Assembly (NCBI RefSeq): GCF_004359515.1
Contig: NZ_SCWD01000006.1
Location: forward strand, 1 to 64,000
From: Macrococcus carouselicus
Lineage (GTDB): Bacteria > Bacillota > Bacilli > Staphylococcales > Staphylococcaceae
DNA: 64,000 nucleotides
Reading direction: 5' to 3'
The translations under genes and the position numbers were made by a program. This document shows, piece by piece, positions 7,283 to 16,167 of this stretch (the first letter of the stretch is position 1; each line of letters begins with the position of its first letter). The notes under the pieces were generated by a model, which saw only the letters and a list, made by a program, of their open reading frames with translations, did no database searches and was not told the DNA's origin.

Positions 7283-10201
7283 TTAAAATATTTCATGAGT
7301 TGAAATTATATGGATATATCCATTATTAATAAATGAATTGATATATATTTTTTTGCTTGTATTTTGTAATTCTAAAAATGTATCTTTTATATTATTTAGA
7401 TATTCTTTTTTTGTTAAATCATCAAACTCACCTAAAAAATTAAATGAAATCTTTGAAATATCTGATAGTTTTTCTTTGTAAAAAACCTCTTTTTCGGTAA
7501 AAATAGGATAATTTTTATTAAATAAAAAACCAGGACGATAAAAAACATCTATATAGTTTGTGCTGTGGAAGACATCAATATTTTTTTCATAAAAATCTTT
7601 ATATGAATTTTCCTTATCAAACAATAAATATTTTGAACTAGCACAAGATCCAACAGTATATCTCATATCTTTAAGGGGTCTTCCATCATAAAGAACAGCT
7701 ACTATTATTTTATTTATATTTGAAATTCTATGAATTTCTTTGCAAATGTGATACGAAACAAATAATATATAATCAATGGATTTTAATAGTTTCGGATCTG
7801 GTATAGCTGTTATCGTTTTTTTCTGAGGAATTAATTTTATATTAAAATTTCTGATATCATGATTGAAAGATATTAAATTATTATGAATGGTATTCTTTTT
7901 TAGATATTTATTTTTGTTAAATTTAAATACATAGTTGCAATATTGCTCGTATGATATTGAATAGGGGACTTCTTTACCTTGAATAATAAATGATATCTCC
8001 TCCATTAATATCTTTTCTACAGATTTATCAGCTATTGCATGATCTAATATTAATAAAAGATATGTTTCTGAACCATTAGTTATTATTATAGGTATAGATA
8101 ATAAACCATTATGTTTTCTAGATGTCTCTAGAATTTCAGGAGCGATGTTCTCTATGTGACTAATTACTGCTGTCGAGTTATTAAAATCATCTATAGTAAT
8201 AACAGAGGATATATTTTTTTTGATTTCAAAAGCTAAATATCCATCTGTACTCGTGATTCTAGAGTTTAGTATTTGATGCTTCAAAAATAATTTGTTTAGA
8301 ACTTTTAAAGCGTTATCAATTTTATCAAATTTGTATTTCACAATTGCGGCGCTTCTAAACTTATTGTAAAACTGCAAACGTTGTGTGTGTATGACTGGGA
8401 AAGAATGTACGGGTGAAAAATCTTGAAATAAATAATCATTTAACTTTTTATAAATTTTATTTTTTTGAATATCATTAAGATTTTTATCGACTATTATAAA
8501 ATCATTTTCCTTTTTTATTAAACAATTCTTTATTAATAAATTAAGATTTTCTGAAGAGTAAATGTCACTGTATTCTAATTTTATATCAAAGTAATTTTCT
8601 AAGGTTAGTATCAGTTGAACAATATTTAGAGAGTCTAACCCTAAATCAAGAATATTATTATTTGAATGAAGGTCATAAATTGGAATATCTAAGATTCTAG
8701 AAATCTCTTTTAATAAATCTAAATATTCAATATCCATATTATCAGATTCGTTAATCGGGTCTGATTGTATGTATTTCTTTATAAGTTTTTTCTTGTCAAT
8801 TTTACCATTAGAAGTTATAGGGAATTGATTAATAACTACAAAATGGTGGGGAACTAAAAAACTAGGGTATAGTTGTTCAATTTTTTTCTTTAAACCATCC
8901 AAATTTATATCACTCAAAATAAAAGCATATAATTTCCTATAATTTTTAATTACTACACATTTATCTACACCTTTAAATTTTTCAATATTTGATTCTATTT
9001 CACCTAATTCTACACGGACACCATTAATTTTTACTTGACTATCAGTTCTGCCTTTAAAATAATAGAGATGTTCATTTCTTTTAACTATATCTCCAGTGTT
9101 ATAATACATTTCATTGTTTATTTGTATAAAATTTCCATTCATTTCTTCCTGAATATAACCATTAGATACTCCCTTACCTGAAATATGTAATAGACCTTCG
9201 TTACACTCTTTTTTATCATCATTAAAAATCTTGAAGGTAGTATCTAGAATTGGAATACCTATAGGTATATCGTTTATTTGGTGACGAGGTAATATATAAT
9301 ATGATGCATAAACAGTTGTTTCTGTTGGACCATATACATTTATCAATGTAAAATTAAAATTATTTGATATATAAAAATCATGTATATTCTTGGTGAATTT
9401 TTCACCACAAATTAATACATACTTCAATTGATCCAATAAATAGAATTCAGATTTTTTTAGTATTCTAATAAGAGTAGAAAAATTTGAAGGAGATGTAGCA
9501 AAATGTGTTATATTATACTTTTTTACTTTATTGGTAAATAACCTATAGTTTTCAATACTTTTAAGAGGCATAGTATACACTTTTCCTCCTCCTTGTATCC
9601 ATCCAAGAATTTCTGTAATAGATACATCAAATGTGTATGGAGTAGAAAATAAGTAAGTAGATAAGTAATTTACCGGACTAATAATTTGAATGTTATTCAG
9701 AATATAATTCAGATTTTTTTGATTTATTATTACTCCTTTTGGTTTTCCTGTACTACCAGAAGTATGCATTATATATATCTCATTTTCTTCAGAGTACTCG
9801 TAGTTATTGTGAAATTCTAGATTTCTCTTATTAATTGAGTTTCTAATATCCATAATTTTGACTTCACGAGGCTGTTGAAAGTCTAAATCTATATTGGTTA
9901 TAAGTAAGTCGGCTTTTGTGCTTACAAAAATATGTTCAAATTTTTCACTATCTATATCAAGAGGTAATGGTACAAATGTATTATTTGATTTGATAATTGA
10001 TAGTACCGCTAAAATGATGTCAGGAGAATGAGTTAATCTTAATAGGATACGTTTATTTTTACCTATACTTTGGTTTATTTTATTTGCAAGGTAATTAGTT
10101 ATAGTATCAACTTCTCTATACGTGTAGCTCTGATTATTATCTTCTAATGCGATTTTTTCAGGAAATAGTAAAGCATTATTTTTTAATATATTTATTATCA
10201 T
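7283..10201 (-). CDS. Nonribosomal peptide synthetase, A-T-C
   Basis: This 972-aa single module has an unusual order. The adenylation domain (about 1-485) carries SGSTGKPKG (148-156), YNTGD, and the end lysine in SNGKIDKKKL. The TFDVS segment keeps the Asp that normally binds an alpha-amino group, which points to an amino acid rather than an aryl acid. The thiolation domain has LGLDSL with the phosphopantetheine Ser. The C-terminal 390 residues look like a condensation domain with a degenerate core, DHAIADKS instead of HHxxxDG: the second His and the Asp are kept. There is no thioesterase. The protein probably loads an amino acid and passes it to a free amine, sugar or partner product. It sits between the glycosyltransferase and sugar dehydrogenase genes. 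Confidence 0.85.
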   Translation of the reverse strand: MIINILKNNALLFPEKIALEDNNQSYTYREVDTITNYLANKINQSIGKNKRILLRLTHSPDIILAVLSIIKSNNTFVPLPLDIDSEKFEHIFVSTKADLLITNIDLDFQQPREVKIMDIRNSINKRNLEFHNNYEYSEENEIYIMHTSGSTGKPKGVIINQKNLNYILNNIQIISPVNYLSTYLFSTPYTFDVSITEILGWIQGGGKVYTMPLKSIENYRLFTNKVKKYNITHFATSPSNFSTLIRILKKSEFYLLDQLKYVLICGEKFTKNIHDFYISNNFNFTLINVYGPTETTVYASYYILPRHQINDIPIGIPILDTTFKIFNDDKKECNEGLLHISGKGVSNGYIQEEMNGNFIQINNEMYYNTGDIVKRNEHLYYFKGRTDSQVKINGVRVELGEIESNIEKFKGVDKCVVIKNYRKLYAFILSDINLDGLKKKIEQLYPSFLVPHHFVVINQFPITSNGKIDKKKLIKKYIQSDPINESDNMDIEYLDLLKEISRILDIPIYDLHSNNNILDLGLDSLNIVQLILTLENYFDIKLEYSDIYSSENLNLLIKNCLIKKENDFIIVDKNLNDIQKNKIYKKLNDYLFQDFSPVHSFPVIHTQRLQFYNKFRSAAIVKYKFDKIDNALKVLNKLFLKHQILNSRITSTDGYLAFEIKKNISSVITIDDFNNSTAVISHIENIAPEILETSRKHNGLLSIPIIITNGSETYLLLILDHAIADKSVEKILMEEISFIIQGKEVPYSISYEQYCNYVFKFNKNKYLKKNTIHNNLISFNHDIRNFNIKLIPQKKTITAIPDPKLLKSIDYILFVSYHICKEIHRISNINKIIVAVLYDGRPLKDMRYTVGSCASSKYLLFDKENSYKDFYEKNIDVFHSTNYIDVFYRPGFLFNKNYPIFTEKEVFYKEKLSDISKISFNFLGEFDDLTKKEYLNNIKDTFLELQNTSKKIYINSFINNGYIHIISTHEIF

Positions 10202-10210
10202 ATATAAACC

Positions 10211-11260
10211 TCATCTATACATATTTCTTAATTCATGTGAAACATTAAAAATAGATTTTAGAGCAACTGATTTATTAGTACAAGATTGTAGATAGCTTGT
10301 AACTCTAAGTAAGAAGAAAGGAAGTATATTTTTTGCAAGTTGTGAACTACTTTGACCTTTAATATTTTCATTATCAAATAATATTTTTGACCACTCTTTA
10401 TCTGACATAATGTAATCATCGTTATATAAGGATGTATTTAACATATTTATAGCATTATTTTTCTGATTTTTTATAATATTTATATCTATTTTATAAATTG
10501 GATCAATCAGAGAATAATCTTTATTTGATTTAATAACTTTAGATTTAGGTAAATGGGTAAGAATCTTTTTAGTTTCATAGTAGCTGCTGGCAACTTCGTA
10601 AAACATTTTTTCTATTTTATGAAAGCTAGGGTTATGTACTTTTCTATCTAACTCTATCTCTGTGACATTGAAATCTCCATATAAGGCATGTAATGAGAGG
10701 AAAATATCGACACCATAAGTATACGCATATTTATGCCACACAATTTCATTAATGAGATACTGTACATATTTTTTCGATAAAGCAAAGTCCCCAGCTATCA
10801 ATTGCATTGGACAGTTAGGAATTTGATACTGTATTAGAGGGAAAATAAAATGGTTGGTAGTATTACCTTCTTGAAAACTTCGTTTATAGTTTGGAATCAC
10901 ATAGTCTGCCCCATCTTTTAAAGCGGTGAAGTTTTTCTTTAGCCACTCTTCATCTAGTGAAGTGATATCGCCATCTATTAAGATACAACCTAAACATCCT
11001 TTAATCTTAACGACTTCTTCAAATATAGCTCTAATATTATATCCTTTTCCTATTTCTTTAGTAATTATTGAGATTTTTTTATGTACAGTCGGTGTGTTTT
11101 TGAATACTTTAGAAGTACCATCGGGACTATTATTGTCAGAGTTCACTATAATAATTTTTTCTCCTAAATTTGAGGAATAAGTATCTATTTTCTCAACTAG
11201 AGCTTTAATGTTTTTGGATTCATTGTAACTGGGAATTCCGATAACAAACATTTTCTTCAC
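10211..11260 (-). CDS. Family 2 glycosyltransferase
   Basis: This 349-aa protein has a GT-A fold start (VIGIPSYNES, residues 6-15) and a DxD metal site in LIDGDI, as in DPM1- and glucosyl-3-phosphoglycerate-synthase-like members. No C-terminal membrane helices are evident, so it is probably soluble and may use a small acceptor instead of a lipid-linked chain. It overlaps the FkbM gene by 4 bp (ATGA), so they are translationally coupled. The neighbouring sugar dehydrogenase may make its donor. Confidence 0.82.
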   Translation of the reverse strand: MKKMFVIGIPSYNESKNIKALVEKIDTYSSNLGEKIIIVNSDNNSPDGTSKVFKNTPTVHKKISIITKEIGKGYNIRAIFEEVVKIKGCLGCILIDGDITSLDEEWLKKNFTALKDGADYVIPNYKRSFQEGNTTNHFIFPLIQYQIPNCPMQLIAGDFALSKKYVQYLINEIVWHKYAYTYGVDIFLSLHALYGDFNVTEIELDRKVHNPSFHKIEKMFYEVASSYYETKKILTHLPKSKVIKSNKDYSLIDPIYKIDINIIKNQKNNAINMLNTSLYNDDYIMSDKEWSKILFDNENIKGQSSSQLAKNILPFFLLRVTSYLQSCTNKSVALKSIFNVSHELRNMYR

Positions 11261-11982
11261 TCTCCATAATAATTATTTTTAAGTTTATCTTTACGTATAA
11301 AAATTAAATTAGATATTGTATCAGCAAAAAACTTATATCCGTTATCATTTAGATAATCAACTATATTTTTGGTATCATCTCTATGCTGACCATTTTTAGG
11401 ATTAACAACTTCTATGCATATTATAAAAGGTTTATATTTCTCAAAATCTATAGTTTTTAGTACTTTAAATTCATTTCCTTCAATATCTATATCCATCAAA
11501 TGTATGTCTTTTGTTCTAAAATACTTAGAGAGTATACTATTTATATTAACGACTTGCACATCGTACGTTTGTTTAATACTGTACCCTTTTTCTTCATATA
11601 TTTCCTTATCATTGATATTTGTTGTACTTATCAAACCTAAATCGAATTCATGAAACTTTTCTGTTTTTGTATCTTCACCTATTGCCAAGGATAAAAATGT
11701 ATCTCGAGGTCTTTTCTTGATAAAAGCTTTTTTTACATTTTTGCGAGGATCAACACAAATTCCACTATGTCCCATTTTGTAAAAATAGTAGGTATTACTA
11801 TAGAGTACTGGTTCACCAGCTCCTATATCTATATAGTTAATATCTTTGTCAATTTTAAAAGCATATCTAAGTAAATTGTTGATTAGCATATCTTCTTCTC
11901 TATGAGAGTAACTAACGGTGCCAAATTTAAAGATTTTTCTATAAAGACCTTTTTTATTTTGTACGTATTTAAACTTCATCAT
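11257..11982 (-). CDS. FkbM-family methyltransferase
   Basis: This 241-aa protein has the SAM-binding start INYIDIGAGEP, an acidic-loop motif ICVDPRKNV, and the family block LMDIDIEGNEFKVLK that resembles the FkbM core. FkbM enzymes methylate hydroxyls, often on sugars or macrolides. It uses SAM, which the synthetase encoded two genes upstream could supply. The methylated position in the product is unknown. Confidence 0.82.
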   Translation of the reverse strand: MMKFKYVQNKKGLYRKIFKFGTVSYSHREEDMLINNLLRYAFKIDKDINYIDIGAGEPVLYSNTYYFYKMGHSGICVDPRKNVKKAFIKKRPRDTFLSLAIGEDTKTEKFHEFDLGLISTTNINDKEIYEEKGYSIKQTYDVQVVNINSILSKYFRTKDIHLMDIDIEGNEFKVLKTIDFEKYKPFIICIEVVNPKNGQHRDDTKNIVDYLNDNGYKFFADTISNLIFIRKDKLKNNYYGE

Positions 11983-12004
11983 ATTACCTCGTTATTTTTT
12001 CATT

Positions 12005-12973
12005 TTAATTGAAAGTATCATTAATAAAAACTTTAGATAAATCAGATATACTAGGGCTATTTGTTTGATATACGTTCATATCAAGCATTTTAAATATAAT
12101 TTTTTCTCGTAATTTATCAGAACTCATGTAATTAATTTGAGGAAGAGATCCAAGATATTTACCATTATCATCTTGAAATGGCATAGTCTGACCTGAAATG
12201 TGTCTTCCAATTCTTTCGTGTAAAAGTAGAGTTGACTGCAGATTATTCCATTTTTTGATACTTGTTTTTTCTTGAAAAGGATCAATTCTAATATCTATTA
12301 TTTTTTTAATAACAGCCTCTTGACTATATGACTCAAGTGAAAGCTCTTTAGCTGACAACTTTATTTTATTATTCCATGAAGCATTATTATGGATGCTATT
12401 CGATGTAAATAATTTGGAGAATTTATTAAGTTCTGAGTTTGCTTTTATTGCGGTTTCTCTAAAGGTGAACCATGAAGATCCTTCGTAAGTGCATAATTCA
12501 CCTTTAGGATTAATACCAATCCTAGTTAAATCATTCCCTATAATTTTGAAATCGTAATTATAACACATTGAGTAGGCTAAAGTAGTTTTTCCTGAGCCTT
12601 TTTCTCCCATTATTAAATATGATTTATTATCTTTGTTTGAATAGATGGATGCACTATGTATCAAAGTAGTTTGTAAATAACTCGTTTGCAAGCACTCTGC
12701 TATATAGTCAACAATTAAATATATAGCTGTCCCTTCTTGAAAGTTACCAATAGGACCTGAGATGTAAAATCTATTTTCAGACTCATCAAAAATTACCGTA
12801 GCAGTATTACTAGGTATAAAGTACACTGAAATTTCTAACAAAATCTCTTTAGTACGATTCTCACTAAACATTCTATTGTAGTATAGATTTAATATATTAT
12901 TTATATTTATAGAGTTATCTAAGATTAAATTTACTTTTATAGTTTCATGAAAAACAAGTTTAATTTTTTTCAT
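12005..12973 (-). CDS. HPr-kinase/phosphorylase-like P-loop protein
   Basis: The protein is 322 aa from ATG 12973. An upstream TTG at 13018 is possible but gives a large overlap. It has a P-loop MGEKGSGKTTLA near the middle and a HprK-like core (IGNDLTRI). The N-terminal half is not the usual HprK regulatory domain. Relatives of this type occur in natural-product clusters, where they phosphorylate peptides or small molecules. No PTS genes are nearby, so control of sugar uptake is unlikely. It overlaps the end of the SAM synthetase gene by 14 bp. A Ser/hydroxyl kinase acting on the cluster product is the best guess. Confidence 0.6.
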   Translation of the reverse strand: MKKIKLVFHETIKVNLILDNSININNILNLYYNRMFSENRTKEILLEISVYFIPSNTATVIFDESENRFYISGPIGNFQEGTAIYLIVDYIAECLQTSYLQTTLIHSASIYSNKDNKSYLIMGEKGSGKTTLAYSMCYNYDFKIIGNDLTRIGINPKGELCTYEGSSWFTFRETAIKANSELNKFSKLFTSNSIHNNASWNNKIKLSAKELSLESYSQEAVIKKIIDIRIDPFQEKTSIKKWNNLQSTLLLHERIGRHISGQTMPFQDDNGKYLGSLPQINYMSSDKLREKIIFKMLDMNVYQTNSPSISDLSKVFINDTFN

Positions 12974-14192
12974 AATAGCACTCTTGTTTAAAATTTGGGA
13001 GGAAAGGCTGAGATTCAATTAAAATATCAGTTGTTTTCCTTTTTAATGAAAGAGAATCTAGAACAATCTTTTCAATTATTTTTTCATCAACCTTTTCAGT
13101 GGTACTAACAATAATTTTAGAAGGACTATACAACTTATCTCCAATATTTGCTCTTAGAATAACTTGACAAGGAGTATTTAAAGTATCATATATATCTTTA
13201 GCAATCTTATCAGCTTGATATCCTAAAACTTTTCCAACAAAATAAGTAGAGTTTTTTCCATGAGGTGCTTCCATAGTATTCGGTCTAAAGCTAGAAATTA
13301 TTCCATGTGTTTTATTGCCACGTCCTACAGCTCCTTCTTCTCCAAAGTCTATACAAGAACCAGCAGTAACTAAATACAATGAATCACTTGGATTTATAAT
13401 TAAATTAATTTTATTGTGAGGAAAATTTTGAGAAACAATACTTTCCAAAGACATTTTTAATGACTTAAGTCTTGATATGTATTCATCTTTTGAATGAGTA
13501 AAAGTTGTTACTTGAGGAACTGCGAGAGTCGCAGTTATTTCATCTTTATCACGAACAACCATTACTTTAATATCTCCACCAAATTCTTTAAATCTAGGGT
13601 AAGGGAGGTCATCTTCATTTTTTAAATAGAAATAACTTTCAAGAAAGAGTGCTATTTGCTCACATGGAGTGAGAGGCCAGTAGCTAATCATTGTTGCGGT
13701 ATCATTAGCAAATGGTCCATCTTCAGAATATTCAGGTAAATCATTTATATCTCTAGGTTTAAACCAGAAAGGTTTAGTTGTGTAATTAGAAGTAACTGAA
13801 TCAAAAGTAATCATTTTAGGATCCTCTACATTTAAATGTGGAAGAACACGTTTGATGTATTTTTTAGCAGAAGCTATCTGAATTTCTTTAAGTGGAATAG
13901 GAGTACCATTAAAGTCTTTTGTGCCTCTACCCATGAAAATTACTTGGATTGGATTTTTAAAAACTCCTTTTCCAAATTTTTGTTCACAGTTACCGCCTAA
14001 AATCATTAGTTTGTCAAAATTATGGTGAGGGATACATCCGAACTTTGATAAACAGTATTTAGAATATTCTATTTCAGCTAATTCTGCAATACCATCAGCT
14101 AGGGTGTCTGGATGACCTAAACCTTTTCTTTCTACGACCTCATAATCTAATTTTTCAGGGCTAGTATGTGAATAGTTAATTGAAATTGTCAT
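12960..14192 (-). CDS. Archaeal-type S-adenosylmethionine synthetase
   Basis: This 410-aa protein makes SAM from methionine and ATP. It belongs to the archaeal MAT family and not to bacterial MetK: it has ERKGLGHPDTLADGI (residues 21-35), ILGGNCEQKFGKG, and GRGNKTHGIISSFRPNTMEA. Length is full and all key blocks look intact. A host would already have MetK, so this copy probably supplies SAM in the pathway, for the FkbM methyltransferase or for transfer of another SAM-derived group. It lies 2 bp downstream of the oxidoreductase gene. Confidence 0.88.
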   Translation of the reverse strand: MTISINYSHTSPEKLDYEVVERKGLGHPDTLADGIAELAEIEYSKYCLSKFGCIPHHNFDKLMILGGNCEQKFGKGVFKNPIQVIFMGRGTKDFNGTPIPLKEIQIASAKKYIKRVLPHLNVEDPKMITFDSVTSNYTTKPFWFKPRDINDLPEYSEDGPFANDTATMISYWPLTPCEQIALFLESYFYLKNEDDLPYPRFKEFGGDIKVMVVRDKDEITATLAVPQVTTFTHSKDEYISRLKSLKMSLESIVSQNFPHNKINLIINPSDSLYLVTAGSCIDFGEEGAVGRGNKTHGIISSFRPNTMEAPHGKNSTYFVGKVLGYQADKIAKDIYDTLNTPCQVILRANIGDKLYSPSKIIVSTTEKVDEKIIEKIVLDSLSLKRKTTDILIESQPFLPNFKQECYYEKN

Positions 14193-14194
14193 TG

Positions 14195-15184
14195 TTAGTC
14201 TCCTAAATATATAGTATTTTTATTTTTATATAAATATAGTAATAAATGGTTTATAATCAATATTTTTTCCAAGGAATATTGATTAGGGAGTTTATCATGA
14301 ATGATATTCCTATAATGATTATCTAATAGATTATCAAATAAATAATTTATTGAATCATTTATTCGTATTTCTGTATATAATCTCTCAACATTTTGAACCG
14401 GATCGAATTTTAGAGAGGAATTGATAGAATTATCTTCATTAATGCAAAGAGACCTATTCATATTATTTGGTATTTTAAAATGCCCTTTAACATAAAAGTC
14501 TCCTAAAAAACTAGTTATAAATATATCTATATTATTAATTTTGAAATGTATTGATACTCCTTGATTATTGTAATTATTTTTATCAATGTAGTGATTGTTT
14601 TCTTCAATTGTGATTTCATCTAGGTTAATTTTTAAGTAATCTAATACTGCTAAAATGTGAGGGATTTCTATTCCATATGCCTCTAGATTTGAATCAATAA
14701 AACGACCATTAATTTGATCGAGTAGTCTATTTTTAGACATGTCAATGGATATTTTATTAATAGTATTAAAGTTTAAACTTCGGCTGAATTTTTCTAAAGC
14801 TTTAGAAGAATAATACTGTTCGTTAACATAAATCTTATTTTTTAAGCCTTTGTAAGAATCAAAAATTGATAATAATAGATTATATTCATCTTGGCTGCTA
14901 AATAATGGTTTTTCAATAATAATTTTTTTAAAAACTATTTTTTTACTTAGAATAGATTTTAATACAATGATATGAGTAGTAGAAGGTGTGGATATATCAA
15001 TAATATCGAATTCCATTTCTAGGTTATCTAGAGAATTTAAGAATATAAAATTTGAGGGAATGTCATTAATGGTTTTGTTAAAGTCAAATATAAAAATATT
15101 TTTATAATATTTTTGTAGAACTTTCAACTTAATTTTAGCTATTTTTCCATAGCCTATTAGTAAATAATTCTTATTAGCTATTAT
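14195..15184 (-). CDS. Gfo/Idh/MocA-type oxidoreductase, non-standard start
   Basis: The first usual start is TTG at 15127, but that cuts off the cofactor fold. Reading upstream in the same frame gives NYLLIGYGKIAKIK, a Rossmann GxGxxx strand, with no stop until 15190. The only starts in that stretch are ATA codons at 15184 and 15181. ATA 15184 is 7 nt from a perfect AAGGAG (15192-15197). The rest has DISTPSTTH and IIEKPL, the Lys-Pro motif of the family. It probably oxidises or reduces a sugar or cyclitol hydroxyl with NAD(P). It is the first gene of the leftward block. Start codon uncertain; it could also be a damaged ATG. Confidence 0.65.
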   Translation of the reverse strand: MIANKNYLLIGYGKIAKIKLKVLQKYYKNIFIFDFNKTINDIPSNFIFLNSLDNLEMEFDIIDISTPSTTHIIVLKSILSKKIVFKKIIIEKPLFSSQDEYNLLLSIFDSYKGLKNKIYVNEQYYSSKALEKFSRSLNFNTINKISIDMSKNRLLDQINGRFIDSNLEAYGIEIPHILAVLDYLKINLDEITIEENNHYIDKNNYNNQGVSIHFKINNIDIFITSFLGDFYVKGHFKIPNNMNRSLCINEDNSINSSLKFDPVQNVERLYTEIRINDSINYLFDNLLDNHYRNIIHDKLPNQYSLEKILIINHLLLYLYKNKNTIYLGD

Positions 15185-15312
15185 ATATCAACTCCTTATT
15201 TTAATGTAAAGAATGCAAATTTTATATTTCTTATGTTAAAATAGTATCATAATTTTTAGAATTGTGTAAATATTCAAAGGAGTAAAATATAAATGAGTAA
15301 AGGTGATACTAG
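15185..15312. promoter_or_regulatory. Divergent promoter region with a 7-codon leader ORF
   Basis: This gap separates the two largest blocks of the cluster. On the plus strand AAAGGAG (about 15276-15282) is followed by ATG 15293 of a tiny ORF (MSKGDTR, stop TGA 15314-15316) whose stop overlaps the next start as ATGA. On the minus strand the AAGGAG at 15192-15197 serves the oxidoreductase. AT-rich hexamers suitable for -10 boxes lie in 15220-15265. Confidence 0.5.
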
Positions 15313-15316
15313 ATGA
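15293..15316 (+). CDS. MSKGDTR leader peptide
   Basis: Seven codons with a strong ribosome site, ending in TGA that overlaps the ATG of the AroE-like gene. AAGGTGAT inside it can act as the ribosome site for that gene. It probably couples or adjusts translation rather than making a useful peptide. Confidence 0.45.
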   Translation: MSKGDTR

Positions 15317-16167
15317 TAAATACAGCTTTAATAGGAAATCCAACGGATCATTCCATATCAGACATATTATTTAAGGAGATGTATAAATTAGTTGATGATA
15401 CTATTTATAACCATGAGAAAATAAATATATTAGATGATGAATTAAAGAAAAAAATAGATTCATTTAAAAATTCAAGTTATTCTGGCCTAAATGTTACTCT
15501 CCCTCATAAAATGAAAATTATAAAATATTTAGATGAAATTCAAGAAGAAGTAGCAGCTATAGACGCTGTTAACACTATAGATATAAGAGATGAAAAACTT
15601 ATTGGTTACAATACTGATTGGATAGGAATTTATAAGCCATTAGCAAAATTGAATGTTTCAGGGTATAGAGTATGTATACTTGGTACAGGTGGAGCAAGTC
15701 GAGCAGCTATATATGCTGTTAAAAAATTAACTGAAGATATAACAGTAATTTATAGGGAATTCAAGAGTATTAATACAATAAATCTAATTAATAAATACAA
15801 GAATTCTAATATAAATTTTGAAGATTATAAAAATATTGTGAATCGAATTAACTCTTCTGATATTATTATCAATACGACTTCAGCTGGGATGATAGGTAAA
15901 GATGAGGCACCATTCGATTTAGAGATAATTAGAGATTTGGATTTAAAGGATAAAATTTTTTTTGATGCCGTTTTTAATCCAATTGAAACTCCACTATATA
16001 AAATTTTCGATGAAAGAGGAGCCCATTGTATTGATGGTTTATGGATGATGATTTACCAAGCACAGAGGGCTCTCTCGATATGGATTGATAAAGATATATA
16101 TGTAGGAGAAACTGATTTTAAAGCGTTGCATGAATTGTTAGTGGGGAGGATAGAGAAATGCAATTAA
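15313..16167 (+). CDS. AroE-like shikimate/quinate dehydrogenase
   Basis: This 284-aa protein has all catalytic parts of the shikimate dehydrogenase family: the substrate serines in HSIS near residue 14, the catalytic Lys in NVTLPHK, the Asp in YNTDWIG, and the NADP loop LGTGGASRAA. The usual NTDG is NTDW here, so the substrate may differ from plain shikimate. It is translated after a 7-codon leader and overlaps the next gene by 10 bp. In the cluster it may make or use a dehydroshikimate- or quinate-like ring acid that the ligases could activate. A housekeeping role is unlikely in this setting. Confidence 0.8.
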   Translation: MINTALIGNPTDHSISDILFKEMYKLVDDTIYNHEKINILDDELKKKIDSFKNSSYSGLNVTLPHKMKIIKYLDEIQEEVAAIDAVNTIDIRDEKLIGYNTDWIGIYKPLAKLNVSGYRVCILGTGGASRAAIYAVKKLTEDITVIYREFKSINTINLINKYKNSNINFEDYKNIVNRINSSDIIINTTSAGMIGKDEAPFDLEIIRDLDLKDKIFFDAVFNPIETPLYKIFDERGAHCIDGLWMMIYQAQRALSIWIDKDIYVGETDFKALHELLVGRIEKCN

